DNA from: Irpex lacteus
Taxonomy: Eukaryota; Basidiomycota; Agaricomycetes; Polyporales; Irpicaceae
Length of the DNA stretch: 64,000 bases
Assembly (NCBI GenBank): GCA_001986395.2
Contig: MQVO02000010.1
Span: 496,001-560,000 of the forward strand
Reading direction: 5' to 3'
Part shown: in pieces, positions 30,001-42,399 of the stretch
Layout: every line of letters starts with the position of its first letter
Position numbering within the stretch: position 1 is the first letter of the stretch
Program-made: the position numbers and the translations under genes
The notes under the pieces: model-generated
Database searches by the model: none
Seen by the model: only the letters and a program-made list of their open reading frames with translations
What the model was told of the DNA's origin: nothing

Positions 30001-31094
30001 TGTGGGAGGTGGGTCTGACCATTTTCCTTGTTCGTTAATTTTGAGGATCATATCAGCAACGTACTGAAGGCGATCCACTTCCGTCAGCTGTCATTCTAAT
30101 GAGATATGGAAAAAGAAGCACATACGTTGTGATTCCTGCTGAAGATGACCAGAAGTGCGCTTGCTGCAGGGGGCACAAGAATCAGCCTGTCCTCCGCGAA
30201 TGCGTCTTTCCATAGATAGCCCCTGCCTTCTGCCTTGTTTCGTACGAGGTCTTGCTGGTCCTGGTTGATGCCGTAGAGAGGTGACAGGTCGAGATATGAG
30301 GTGGTATCATTGATATTCCAGTTCCTGGGATTCGTTCGGAACAGCGAATGCGTGACCAATGATGCGAATGCAAACGTCAGACTCGAGTTACCACCCGGAT
30401 GGGCTTTCCAATCACCCTTCTTTGCACGAAGAAGGGTGTCAAATACGAGCCCGGGATCAGGAAGCACGTTTGCGGGGAGAGGATGCTTGTTCTCCACATC
30501 TCTGGCGTAGGGCATTCCGGAGCGTCCGAGATCAGGCAGCCAGACGTTGTTCCCGCCCCCATCTGCTGCACGGAACTTCCCCCCGTTCAGAGCTTGTGGT
30601 GAAGCAGGAGATGGAAAAGGAGCAAGATACGTTGCAGGAGGGTGCGGCAACGAGTGATATAGTACTTCTATCACTTTGTTGTTGGCCTTGACAGCGAGCG
30701 GGGACGTTGGGGGAATCTTGCACAGCAGTGCGAGTGCTTGCAAGAAGAACCCTTGCCTATCGTCGATTGCATCCGGGTTCTCCACTGCCTGCAAGAATGC
30801 CCTCTATAATGTATTGTTAGCTACTAGAGGCAGGCACAAGCCGTCCGAACGTACAAAGACTTGATCAGGGTCTTTAACTATTGGGCCCTGCTTGACAAGT
30901 GACTTCACATTGTCGACAAGCAATGTGAGACGCGAGTGCAAAGCCTGCGATGCGACGTCAACCGGGCTTGTCACCTCGGGTAGCACCTCGTAGGGATATC
31001 GGCCGTCAGGCGCATCAGGCAATGGCCGCGCCGACAGGTGAGTGAGGTCGGCGAGCGTAAGGATCCTGGACGACGACGTTGACGGCGACGACAT
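27035..31094 (-). CDS. ppo-like: Linoleate dioxygenase-P450 fusion (psi-producing oxygenase type), P450 cysteine missing
   Basis: A 13-exon gene encoding 1116 residues, the usual length of fungal Ppo / linoleate diol synthase enzymes, which oxygenate C18 fatty acids to oxylipin signals. Exons: 31094-30855, 30803-30126, 30063-29942, 29881-29785, 29722-29642, 29582-29410, 29350-28917, 28853-28532, 28471-28270, 28198-27986, 27928-27631, 27580-27444, 27388-27035; every junction keeps phase. The N-terminal heme-peroxidase half has the distal His (THSLFRT, His232), and Tyr405 and proximal His408 in LLYRWH. The P450 half has ExxR (EAQR, Glu951-Arg954). At the heme-thiolate position the sequence is GFSDELGKW, with Glu1028 where Cys is expected. 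The dioxygenase should work, but the hydroperoxide isomerase should not, as known for Aspergillus PpoC. The start ATG is 839 bp from the divergent DUF6535 gene. Confidence 0.92.
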
Positions 31095-31933
31095 GGGAGA
31101 AGGTGGAGAGGAATGGTAGCTGTCCTGACGGGTCAGCTAGTTGATATATATCATTGGAGGAGTATTCCATGTTCTAGGCAAGAACGTGGACGCTAACACC
31201 GGAGATAGATACTGCCCGGGCGCTGTCATTGTAACTGACATCGCCTTTAATCAGCGCCGATGACAGCGAGGAGCGGGCTCGGCCAGTACAAGGTCGTCGC
31301 GGGCGTGTCGCTCGACGTCGGAGGCTGTAACCCGCAAACTCTCATTCGCGCTTCAATTGCACTTTGAGGCACGAGGCGGGTCAGCATTCGATCAGGGCAG
31401 ATCGAATTGATGCGCTGATGCGCCTTTGTCAATTATCATTAGCGCTCGACGCGCCCCTGCACATCCATGTCGCGTTCATGACTTACCACGAAACTCAACT
31501 TCTTCCAGCAATATTGAGAGCGTGGTAAGTAGCAAGCTCTTGGCAACCTCAGCCACAAGCGCGACGCAACTAACCTGTCTCCTTCAGGAAACAATGGCCC
31601 AGTATTACGTGAGAACGGCATCAATGCTGAGCAGCTTCAAGTTATTGGCGTCTGCAGCCGCTCTATAAAGTGTTTCGGTTACTGTGCATGGTGGCTCTGT
31701 ATGCACGACTCGCGTTTCAATCTTCCTCTCTGTCCTCTTTCCACTGTACTGACTGATTGTATCGTTGCTACAAGTAGACGAACACAAGGTATGTCGACAA
31801 ACGAGTTCCGTTGATTTGACGTTGACCATTAGCATCATTACGCACCCAGGGGATTAAATGCGTGGTAGCGCACTCGTAGTCTCTTAGCACTCAACGACTT
31901 CCTGGAAACTAAACCTATACTGGTGTCCCAACG
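31095..31933. promoter_or_regulatory. Shared intergenic region of two divergent genes
   Basis: 839 bp separating the start codons of the oxygenase (-) and the DUF6535 protein (+). It should contain both promoters. No clear TATA box or other gene was recognised; short ORFs here have no family features. Confidence 0.5.
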
Positions 31934-34900
31934 ATGGAGTATCCCCCGCCGCCGTTGGTGTCAGCTCTTCATCCAGAGCCGTCTAGCTCACCCTCGGACT
32001 CAGCCGAGTCATCTTCGGCGAAGTCCTCGCATTCAGCTGAGGATGTAGACATCAAGCAGCCGACAGAACAGAGGTCTCACATTAATCTGGATGAAAAGCA
32101 GCCCTTACTTCCCAACCAGTCGCCCAAAGAGCCCAAGTCTGACAATAATCAAGTCTCGCCAGAAGGCTCCTCTAATCCTACACCTGACGTGCGGTATGTT
32201 CTTTCTGGGCAGCCCACCGGTTGGGCAGCTATGGCCGAGACTGTACGCGCATACGATGAGGAAAAGGTGAAGGATACTAAAGAAGACGTTGACACATTGC
32301 TAGTCTTCGTAAGTTTCGGCTGTGCCAATATTTTCTCATTCTCATTCTCATATGCGTATACAATAGGCTGGTCTATTCTCTGCAGTCCTGACTGCTTTCA
32401 TCGTCGAGTCCTACCAGAACCTGTCCCCCAATACGTCCTCGCAGATGCTCGCCGTTATGCAACAGATCGCACTCCAGACAGCCTCGTACAACACGGTCAA
32501 CGGCATGATCAATGCTACATCCCAACCTCCAATAGAGATCACCAGCATAGCCTCGCAGCCGTTTCAACCATCTTCTTCTGATATCTGTGTCAATGTCCTC
32601 TGGTTCGCGTCGCTCATCTTCAGCCTCATCACGGCATCTTTTGGCATGCTCGTGAAGCAATGGTTACGTGAATACCTCGCCGTCGAAAACCCCTCGCCCC
32701 AAGCACGTTTACGTATCCGTCGTTTCCGCTATCCGGAGCTCATGCAGTGGAACGTCTTCGAGATAGCGGCCATTCTTCCCCTACTCCAACAAATGGCCTT
32801 GGCGTTGTTCTTCATCGGTCTCTGCTACTTCACGCAGTCGGTTCACGAGAGCGTCGGGCATACCAGTCTTCCTCTCGTCGCCGGATGGGCATTCTGCTTC
32901 TCGACGGTCACCATCCTTCCCATGTTCTTCCCACGCTGCCCATACAAGACCACACTCCTCAAACACCTTCTCCAATCGATTCATATGCGTTCCATTTCAG
33001 CCATGAGGAATATCACCCAACGACTGAGCACCTGGCAACAAAGTGCGGACTATGAGTCATGGCGCGATCTGGCTCTCCGATGGACGCTGAACTTCATCAT
33101 AAAGATCGACAATCACGCCTCTAAGAGCGACGAAGAACGAGCTATCGTCGCGGAACGAGCCGACCTGGACATACTGGTCGACGTGGACGCCTTGCAATCG
33201 AATGACGAGCTACTCGGTTCGACTATTCTCGAATCATTGCATCAAATCCAGCCTGACTGGGATAACGTTGTTGATTTCGTGCTTCGAGTTCTTGAGCACC
33301 GATTACAACGAGGAGATCTGGCCACAGGAATCCCTATGCCATTGGATTTGCGGACGCTTAGCCGACCTGGACGTACTGCCATCATCGATATCCTCTCCTA
33401 CTACTCGCGGTCAGCTATATCTCAGTATGTGCAGTCGGACCAAGCGATTGCTCGGTGGCAGAGGTCAAAGCAAACCATGTTCGCGTTCTTTATCTTCTTC
33501 TCACCTGCGCGATATGCTCTACCGAAGACAGCCATCACTGTGCTGAACGAAGTTCTCCAGCACAAAGGCACACCCCTCATTGAGCTCCTCGCGCACAGCT
33601 GCCCTCGCCCCGTCGATCTCTCGGAGGATAAGTTCTCCCTCCTCGTGTCTGGGCTCATGTCCGTTCTCGAGGACCTGGACGTCAACCTTACGTTATCTCT
33701 CCACTACTTCGAGACTCTCATGAACGTCCGATTTCGCGAGGCGAACGCGGCGCAGGTAGACGCAGTGTTCCCCGATGGCAACTTCGTCGTACAAGAAGAC
33801 CTGGAAGCGTGGCCCTGGCGTCAAGTGATGAGTCCTGACGCTCGTACCGACGGTGCGCGACTTATGATCTCGACCATCCATCGTGCTTTGAAACATATGA
33901 AACGATCGGCCAGCTCATCTGCTTCTCATTTCCCGTCACAACCTAGAGCTCCTGCTGCTACGGCGTTACGTCCTCCACCGAGTAGACTCTTCGATGGAAT
34001 TGTTGGAATGTGGAACATGGCGTTCGTCGGTAAAATCGACGGGTACTCTCATACACAGGAGCTGAGGTTCCGTGCAGCCATTGAGGAGTGTCTGACGATG
34101 AAGGAGACTACGCTAGCGTTGTTGAGGGCACTGGGCCAGATCAAGTCAAGCATCATCGTGGAATGCCAGACAAAATGGCCTGCGCCCCCATGCGGCCCGT
34201 GGTTGCTGATCGAAGGTGCGAGTTTGGATTACTTGTAAACGCTACGAGGCTGAATGTACCATGACAATATTTAGACGGACAGCACAAGCTGAACAATTTG
34301 ATCGACGCGGTGAAAGGCCTATCAACACGTCCTGTAGACCCGACGAACATTGATCCTCACGGCGACATCTCTCCGATTCCAACGGCCCATTTGCTGGTTG
34401 TATGTTATATGGTACTTCATATGATCGAGCTTCCTGATGCTACGATGTATAACGATCAATGGGCAAGCCTCTGTACGGCTCTTACGAGTTTACGAAACGA
34501 ACAGCTGCAACCACCTCAAATGCCTATGTCACCTGTCGATGAGACCGATGAAGCCACTCCTACTACACATCAATTCAACGTCCCAGCAAGACCTCCGACT
34601 TACGATACTCCTTCATCTCCTTCGAATTCCTGTCCACCTCATCAGGATATTCTTCCTCGTACTGGCCAATCCCCCGATGACGCCCTAAGGGAATGTCAGA
34701 TGTTGGCTGAACGCTGTCTCGAGCTGGTCCAAAAGCACGACATCCAAGCACTCGACAGAACTCAGGATGACAGTTTGTCTGAAGACCCGGACTTAGAAGA
34801 AGGGGAAACTGCATACGAAGACTGGCTGTCGCGGTTCACCAAAGAGGACAGCGTCATCGACGATAGTTTCGTGAAGATGTTGGGGACGATATATGATACT

Positions 34901-35149
34901 GGGTTCCACCACAACGGCGACACGCCGTTCTTCAGGCTCAGGAAAATGGGCATGTGGGATGCCTTTGGTGGACGACTGGCGCATACGGTCATGGACCCAG
35001 GCTCGGGAGACGACCTGGCAAGCGTCAGTGAACCTCTGGCGGACGATACGGCGGATCCGTGGCATGGCGATGACGATGCGTGCGAGGTGCTAAGCGTTGA
35101 TGACCTCAAGTTTGATGATGATAACGAAAAGTCAACGTCTGCACGTTGA
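31934..35149 (+). CDS. DUF6535-type membrane protein
   Basis: Three exons: 31934-32308, 32367-34215, 34275-35149; 1032 residues. The first 110 residues are Ser/Pro/Glu-rich and disordered. Across the first junction it reads DTLLVFAGLFSAVLTAFIVE, the signature of the basidiomycete DUF6535 family, with a first membrane segment. Further hydrophobic segments lie near VLWFASLIFSLITASFGML, EIAAILPLLQQMALALFFIG and VAGWAFCFSTVTILPMFF, with the family motif LVKQWLREYL between them. A long soluble region follows. The second intron has a GTGCGA donor within a Gly codon; using it avoids the stop at 34236 and joins to DGQHKLNNLIDAV. The C-terminal 300 residues are acidic and low in complexity. Function of the family is unknown. 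Confidence 0.88.
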
Positions 35150-35589
35150 CGTTCCTTACTTTGAGTGCTGTATTTTATACCTGTGACGGACCTTCTGTTT
35201 GTTATGTCTTAGATATCTTGGATATACGTGTATTTGGAGTATCGTAAGACTGTATAATATATGTAACTAGGAACTGTAGCATGTGAATAACGTTGGAAAA
35301 TTTGCGCATATTGCACTTCAGAGCGGGATGTTGAAGCAACGGGACATACCAGCATGGTACACGTACGAGTTGCAGTGACGAAAGGTATAGAGGAAGATCC
35401 GCAAACGGCGCAAGACTACAGTCTTACGCTTAGTTGGTCGATTGCTCGATGATGTATTTAGGTGTTACAAATAGTATGTGTATCGCGTATAGTCCAGATT
35501 TATAGTCAAGAAAGATCAAACGTTAGATGTAGGATGAGATTCACATAAATACTTCCGCGTAGATGCCAGTGCGACCACACATGCCAGTC
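35150..35589. other. Convergent 3' ends, no gene
   Basis: 440 bp between the stop codons of the DUF6535 gene (+) and the BAR-SH3 gene (-). AT-rich, presumably 3' UTRs and polyadenylation signals of both. Nothing else seen. Confidence 0.6.
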
Positions 35590-38231
35590 TCAGTGCATCT
35601 GGAAACAGTTACTGCAGAACCCCTTCGGCTTGAACGGATTTTGTTTGAAATCTCCACAACCATGTTTGGGATTATCGAACGGTGACGCCGTGAACTCCTC
35701 CTCGGGCTGCGGCGGGGTATCAGCCACAGAGACATAAGAGTTGTTCGTCGAGTTCGTGCGGGTAGACGAGTTCGATCTCGAGACTCCGGGCCGTGGAGGT
35801 ACGCCCAGCGTTTGAGGAGCAGAAGTAGAGGTAGTCGCACGACGTGGAGGAGGCGGGGGAGGAGCTTTCTTGGATGAAGGGATGCTGAGGCGACGCGCGG
35901 GAGGTGGAGGTGGTGCGTTCTGAGCGCGATATACATGTAGCCCGTCGTCAGAATCGTCGTCTTTCGGTACCAGCCGTGTTTCGTCGTCGTCATCGTCAGG
36001 CCCAGCGTCGCTCGTGACGCTCTCTCGATCATAGAACCCGCCGTATAGAGGACTGCGACTTGCAGCGATGTAGTTGTCGCCGAAGGGATGGTCCACGTCG
36101 CTGGATACACTCGCAGCATCCGAATCGTGTCTACCGAGCGCTACGGGAGGCGGTTTTGCTTTTGTCTTCGGAGAGGCGTCTGGAGACGATCGTGACACGG
36201 ATGGAGGTAAGGCCGTACTGCTCGGCCTCCGTGGCAGCGGAGGTTTGGAAGCCAACGAAGAACTCGACGCGTTCAAGATCTCAGTATATGTCGTCGGGAA
36301 GAGGCCGGTTTTGCCTGTTCCACTGTGTTCGCCCATCCACCAGCCATCGATGACTTCGTTGAGAACGAAGATCTGGTCTCCGGCCTTGAAACTGAGCTCG
36401 TCGTTCGAAGCAGCAGCGAAGTCATGAAGAGCGATGGCGACCTTCTTTCCCTGTTGTGACGGAGGTTTGAGAATTCGCGGTGGGACCTGCGGCGATGCAG
36501 TTGGTGTGCTTCCCCTCGTCAGCTTGGATTTGGTGGGTGATGAAGGTCGAGAAGATTTTGAGCCAGTCTCCGGGATAACATCTTCGTCGTCCTCGTCTAA
36601 GTCGTCCTGATCTGCCATAAGCGGGTCAAGCTTCTTATGGTCCTTCTTACTACGTCCTGTCATCTTGCTAATACTAGACGCCCAACCTCCGATGCTCATC
36701 CGCTTTGACGCGTTTTTCTCCGCTTTCTCTTTCTCCTTTTCCTTCTCCTTATCTTTGTCTTTCTTTTCACCTTTCTCTGTTGCGGTACTGACTGTGCTAT
36801 CCGCTCTCTTTCGCTCAGCCCGTGACTGCGGGCGTGAAGGTGGCCTGCTCCCTGCACTCTTCACGCTGGAAGCTCTCCGCAAGCGCGAGGAAGGAGCAGC
36901 ATCGGACCCGTCGTCGGACGAATCGTCAGCTTCATCTGACGCAGGCGGGCGAGGGTTCGAGGCGGATCGTTTCGAACGGATCGAGGGGAAGCGTGTATCC
37001 TCGCCCGAACGGGTCGGTAACGGAGGTGGCCTGGCTTTGCGAGAGCGTTCCATCTGTGATAACGTCACACTAGACGAACTTGTTAGTAACGTACGGAGAA
37101 CAAAGACGTGGTATACTAACTCATCTATCCATTCGGATTTGGCCTCTTTGAGGACTTCCAGGTATTGCTCGATGAACTGGACCTCCATGTCCAAGAAGCT
37201 TGTGAGGTCGCGTAACTGCTCGATTTCGTTCTCCTGTATGGCTAGCATCCTAGCACGTACATCTTCACTAATCTCCTCACTGTAGAAGCCAAATGTCAAT
37301 GTTATGTGGTAGACAGACTACGTGAAACACTTACTATCGTGACTTGGCTATTTCGTACTCCTCTTCAGCATCTTTCTTTTCTTTGTCCTTCTTACTGCTC
37401 TTTGCCTTCTCCACCTTTGCAACTGCAGCATCGAAAGTTAATCTGAGGATTCATATAATTCCACGTCAATCACTTTGCGAAGCCCGATGCTCGGATCCCA
37501 CTCACCTCCTGCTCTCCATCTTCTTTCGTTGTGCCTGGTATTCCTTAATCTCATCCTCCGCCTGCTGCAGCGACGCAATGTACGACTCATTGAAGTTCAA
37601 AGCAAAGCTTTCCTGTAGAGTAGCGACCTTTGAGTGGGCTTTGCCGAGGGCCACAAGAGATGTGCCTGGTCACAGGTCTAAGTACTTGAAGTATCCAATT
37701 ATGTGATAGCAAGTACTCTCACTCACCGAAGGCAGAATCATTTCCGAATTCTTCCCCGTGCTGCATCATGACTATTCCAAGGGCATCAATAGGTAGATAC
37801 TTTTCGTCATCGTCTATAGCCTCGCAATGTGACTTCTTGGTCAATCTGTGATGGAACGCATCTGAGGCGACGTGTAACCTGCAGGCAATAGAGGTTAGTT
37901 ACGCCCAATACAAGAAGAAATGAATACAATCGGAGGCGGTTGCCAATGAGTATGGCACTGTCGCCAGGGTTGAGCTTACTGACTTCCATAGACCTTGCCT
38001 CCGCAACTCAATATCATGCTCAAGCTCCTTGAACTCGTCGGACACATTAGTCTTGTCCCGCACTGAGATAACTTCCCCTGCCCACTGGAGTAGTCGAACT
38101 GTTAATGTCGATTTCTGTAACTTGCAATGTCCAAACGCACTTGTCGTAGCTTCCCGAGCTACGTATGACAACCAGGTCAGCACAGTTTCTCCGAAAATAC
38201 AAAGCACTCTACATACCTGCTTTCCTGCCAT
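35590..38231 (-). CDS. BAR-SH3 domain adaptor protein
   Basis: Eight exons (38231-38217, 38158-38141, 38084-37984, 37878-37727, 37665-37506, 37442-37335, 37279-37121, 37069-35590); 730 residues. Residues 1-245 form a BAR domain (MAGKQLGKLRQ, WAGEVISVRDKTNVSDEFK, ALGIVMMQHGEEFG, ending LEVLKEAKSEWID), predicted to bind curved membrane. A Ser/Lys/Glu-rich linker follows, then an SH3 domain at about 448-505 (ALHDFAAASNDELSF, GWWMGEH, GLFPTTYTEIL), then poly-Pro runs that could be SH3 ligands. The C-terminus is CGDFKQNPFKPKGFCSNCFQMH in two overlapping pieces, a Cys-rich tail seen in fungal relatives. The likely role is endocytosis or actin-membrane coupling, as for Rvs/endophilin proteins. The first two exons are only 15 and 18 nt, and intron 7 has a perfect TACTAAC branch site. 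Confidence 0.9.
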
Positions 38232-38721
38232 TTACTTGCTGCTTCCTGTGGCCCTCCTGAGGTTGTAGAATGAAGTTCAAGTCTAAGGTCGTTGTTGAAG
38301 AAGATAAAGGGTAGTAAAGACGGTTATAAGGTCAGTAAATGATGGTCAGTAACGGCCGTGCGCTCTGGTTACGCCACTAAAGAATAATCGAATTGTCCAA
38401 ATCATGGGCCGCTCGGGCCGAAGGTCAAGATCCATCGGGATTGCCTTGTAATCCTCTTTTTGGCTATCGTTGTAGTAGATCGCTCGGGCCATGAGTCGAA
38501 ATTTGGATGTATGTCACAGGTCTTAACCATAAGCGATCAAGCGGTTAACAGAACGTCAAATCCAAAAGTAATACATAGATAGGTTGAGGACTTAGATAAT
38601 TATACCAGATCCAGAATAAGAGCTATGTATCACGCAGGGATACAGGAATAGGTTGCATGACACAATGCAAGCCCAAGTACTACGGCGGGTGATCCACACC
38701 CACATTACAATAAACCATAGT
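38232..38721. other. Intergenic, no gene seen
   Basis: 490 bp between the BAR-SH3 start and the end of the next - strand gene. Presumably the BAR-SH3 promoter. Two copies of a GGGCCGCTCGGGCC / GATCGCTCGGGCC motif occur near 38405 and 38480. Confidence 0.5.
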
Positions 38722-39741
38722 TCACGACACTTCTACCATACCCCGTTGTTGAGCACTGATCCAACTACCAAGCCCAACAGCAACAGCACCAATCGCATGA
38801 GCGGTGCCACTCGCAACGGCCGTGCCAGCAGCAACAGGCAGACTTGGTACAGATCCAACAGTGATGAGGACAGCAGCAAGAACGGACATAGTCTTGGGGT
38901 ACTCCGTAGAGATAGAATCCAGAGCTTGGACGGCGGTCAAAAGCCATTCCGGGGCGTTGACTACGCGCACTTGGGCTAAAATGCAAAGATACGTGTGTCA
39001 GGAACAGACAAGTATGAGAAGTGTGATAATACGACATACCTGGATCCTCGGGTTTACGCATGTGAAGAAGTGTCCATGGCTTTCCACCTTGACTCTCGGA
39101 GCTTGGAGCAGGCGTACTGTTTGCTCGCACTGGTACCGGCTTCGACTTCTTCAAGGTAGCTTTCGTATCCTCGATGGGCTTTGACTTGGGAGAAGCTACG
39201 GACTTTGCAGTAGGAGCCTCGGTGTCTGTGTTCCGCCTCAGAGCCCTCCTCAAGAATGGCTTGTTCAAGTTTGAAGGGAGAGTTTCGACGGCCTCTGGAA
39301 CCTTCTCTTTGGGTACCATCCACCATAAACCCGGAATCATATCGAGTCTAAACGGTTTGACACGCTTCTCGTCGATTTGCCCTAAATCATTGCGTCAGTA
39401 CCGGAACTAGTTGCGCAGACACGATCTTACGTACAGTTCATGTTCTTCATAGCTACGACAAACTTCTTCCAGTTCCAAACATACACCCCCCTCGAGAGCT
39501 CCATCATGACCTTCTTCACCTCGTACAGCCTATCGCAGGCCCGCTTGCCCATGTACCTCTGAGCAACTGCATGCCAGTGTTTCTTGGGTACCTTCCGCTC
39601 GATGCATCCAGCTTCCATGTCCTTCAGCCAGTCTTCGACCTTCGGATCCTTCTTGAAGTTTCCCTCAAAGCGAGGAGCGTTAGGCCAAGAGGCGCACAAG
39701 GTGTCGAGGTCGAAGGGCTTTCCGGTGAACGTAGAAAACAT
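38722..39741 (-). CDS. Basidiomycete protein of unknown function with hydrophobic C-terminus
   Basis: Three exons (39741-39435, 39381-39040, 38975-38722), all in phase; 300 residues. The N-terminal 120 residues are rich in Trp and basic residues (LDTLCASWPNAPRFEG, KKHWHAVAQRYMG, VYVWNWKKFVVAMKNMNW) and resemble a conserved basidiomycete family that I know only as hypothetical. A Lys/Pro/Ser-rich linker follows. The last 60 residues hold two hydrophobic Ala/Val/Gly-rich stretches, possible membrane segments. The start at 39741 is preferred over the in-frame codon at 39771 because it is the first ATG of the conserved block and lies about 130 nt after a TATA box. Function unknown. Confidence 0.8.
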
Positions 39742-39871
39742 CGTGATTGCGTGAAGAAAGAAGTGGTACAAGAAAGACTGAGAAGCACGTCCAGCACAGC
39801 TGAAGACTCAGCCGAGCGTGAGAAACAAGAGTGGAGGGAATAAAGCATCGGATGGCCGGATGGTGCGTTTG

Positions 39872-39878
39872 CTTTATA
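39872..39878 (-). promoter_or_regulatory. TATA box of the 38722-39741 gene
   Basis: TATAAAG on the - strand, about 131 nt upstream of the ATG at 39741. Confidence 0.5.
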
Positions 39879-40300
39879 CCCTGGAGACAAAGTCACGGGA
39901 CCAGTCAACTCACATGTGATATGATCAAAAGGCCACTCGCTGGCAAGGATGAACTGCCCTTTCGGGCAGTTTGTTGAGGACAACCTTTGATGTGCCTCGT
40001 GGCTGCGTGATCGGCGTGTGTTGAGTCAGGATCTGAAACGTTCATCTCCGCCGCGCAGTAAGTGATGTGTGATGATATCTTCTATGCTCCCTGTTAGAAT
40101 TAGTAGCGTCGATACCGTGACGATTGCAAAGGGACCCCTTGTATAGAGGTCGCGAAGGTGGAACAAAGGAAATTACGTGCTTGCGGGTTTTCATGCCATA
40201 TCAAGCGTAGGGTTGGGTGATGTTGATAGTACGTGTGTCCGTGGTCTTCTGTCGTTATTCATAAGCCTATAACAGTAAATCAAGTCGAGGACGCCGTTTC

Positions 40301-41212
40301 ATGAAGTCTGTCACTGCCAGCGGCTCTGACAGTCAAGAAGAGATCAGCGCGGAGTTGGAGGTCTCGGCTGTTCCCGATCACAGTTTCCCTCCTGCGACCT
40401 TGACGAATGTTCAATGTACGTAGTACTATGTGCTATCTACGCGAAGGAGAAACACGTACAGCCCAGGTAAGCACACTCAGAAACACCGTGTATGTTATTT
40501 ATAAATGTAGACTCTTATGTGAAGTTGAATGGTTGCCATGCAAACCAAATGCAAACCGCAAGAAGATCCTCCGGCGCAGATGTTGGGCCACACCATCCTC
40601 ATCCGATGCCCCTCTTCTGAGCGGATATTCATCTGGTTTGACACACAAACAAACAGTTTCCACAGTTACTATATCGAATAGAACTGTCGACTTCACTCCA
40701 ATAGTGTTCGCTGTCGAGATATCTGCCCGGTGGGCATCATACCGGGGTCCAGACCTCGCCACGTCCACTGTACCTCCTGCTCAAGTCGGCTCATGGAGTC
40801 TTCATCAACCTTGTATAGGCTATCTTCCCAAGTTGCCGCTTCTTCGATGCCGCAGTCTGATGTCTATCCATGCTTCTGTCCGATCTGTGGTAGGTTACGG
40901 ACGATCGAGCGTTCGTCTTCTTCACCGGTACATCAAACGTTTCGACTGCTCTTGCCTCTTCCAGTATCCCAGGTACCACTCTCGGATAGAAACGCCAGAA
41001 AACCAGAAAACCGAAGTACGTGCCCCACGGTCTTCTCTTGTTATAATGACATCTCTGACAGTATTTTCAATCTTTTATGGTTCTTCGCGACGCAGTCTCG
41101 CGTCTATGATCCGTTAGAGTTCTATGATATCGAAGTTTGGCCATGGCGCTGGATTCGACGAGAGAAGTTGGTTGCCGACATCGACGCACGCCTGTCAGCT
41201 GGCGTTGCTTGA
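40301..41212 (+). pseudogene. Doubtful gene or gene remnant
   Basis: Several short protein-like stretches lie in sequence but I could not join them into one model. They are an ATG-led 38-codon piece at 40301 (MKSVTASGSDSQEE...) that ends at a GTACGT donor, a piece near 40562-40680 with GHTILIRCPSSERIFIWFD, and a C-terminal-looking piece before the stop at 41212 (DIEVWPWRWIRREKLVADI). They lie in different frames, with splice-like signals between them but also stops. No family was recognised. It may be an unusual multi-exon gene or a decayed one. Confidence 0.25.
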
Positions 41213-41336
41213 GAACGTTATAAGATGTAGCGTTACGCACGCCGTATTCTGAAGCTGTCGTTCAACCCCTCCCACCAAACCAATACCCTATGTACCTCTA
41301 AGTCGTGGTATCTCAGTCCCAACCTCAACACACGAC

Positions 41337-41739
41337 ATGTGTCAGCACGAGATGTAAGTGTCTCGCGTGGCTTCGTTTGTAGTTGTGTTGCTCACAAGAT
41401 GATGTAGAGTCGGGGATTTCTACCGTGGATGTCAGGTACGGAGTGTACTGCGAGGATGGCAATATCTCGAGGTTCTGAGAACATTCTTCTTTTCTACACT
41501 GCAGCACTTCCATGGCCGTTATTACACTGGTAAGGTCGTCGACTGTATGTCATCCACATGCAAAACAAGCGCCCATCACAAGCACAAGACAGCACGGGCG
41601 TGTCTGTGTCCCACTGTGCGTGTCCTCTCGGCCGCCATCTCTTGTTTCATATCGAATAATATCGTACCATTTCCAGGTCATCACCGAGGCGCGCCGTGTC
41701 CAGAACCTCATCCACGCTCCGTACGAGGGATGCGCATAG
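41337..41739 (+). CDS. Small Cys-rich protein (72 residues, four exons)
   Basis: Exons 41337-41353, 41408-41435, 41505-41615 and 41677-41739 join in phase to a 72-residue product. It starts MCQHEIVGDFYRGCQHFHG, continues RYYTGKVVDCMSSTCKTSAHHKHKTARACLCP in pieces, and ends VQNLIHAPYEGCA. It has seven Cys and five His in CxxxxC and CxC patterns, which suggests metal binding. It resembles short Cys/His-rich basidiomycete proteins that I know only as hypothetical. Two exons of 17 and 28 nt make it invisible to ORF length filters. No signal peptide. The start is the first ATG before the conserved part; an upstream exon is possible. Confidence 0.6.
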
Positions 41740-42399
41740 GTCGCCACCGCCTTTCAGTGCATCACCCGAAGTCGTCCGCGTCCGAACCCGCTCATTGTCA
41801 AGCTATCCCTGCATCCCTGGCCCATTATACCGAAGATCACGCATATTAATCGGTTCCTGTACCTCTTAGTTGTTCAGGTTCGTCAAAGATCATTCTGCAA
41901 TATTACATTGTCGCCCAGTTGCGCGCCCATGTTACTTGGTACCGATGCGCCATGATACGATACCACATCTCAGAAAACCTTCGGTACCAGTAGTCCCGGG
42001 AGCCATGTTAGAGTGGAGGGTCACCGCTCGCAACTAATATGCAAGGATGACAGGAACTGTCAGATAGGCGAGTTCCTGAGCCCTGGACCAGATAATAAAG
42101 GTTCGAAGTCGGCCGGCCCTGCCTGTCCGTCCTTGCGTACCTACGAAGAGTCTCGGTGCGATAATGATACTGCAAATTGTTTTATATTATTGATACATCA
42201 TCCCTTGTAGCTGCGCAGTCGACGGTAAGGCGCCGCGTTTCCGTTTCTCACATGCCAAGTCGTTTGTACCATATGAACATATATTCAAAATGGTCGTTCC
42301 TGAGTAGGTATGCAATTGTGGTATGTGACAATAATTTGTCGTTGCGTTATGAACGTTCGCTGACCATCGTACATATCTTGCAGACTGCCAGTGCACGTG

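Noticed and set aside
31426..31838. Short ORFs in the oxygenase-DUF6535 intergenic region
   Set aside because: No family features, wrong size for exons and no consistent splice partners.
36665..37285. 206-codon + strand ORF
   Set aside because: Antisense of the Lys/Glu/Ser-rich linker and BAR segment; composition explained by the real gene.
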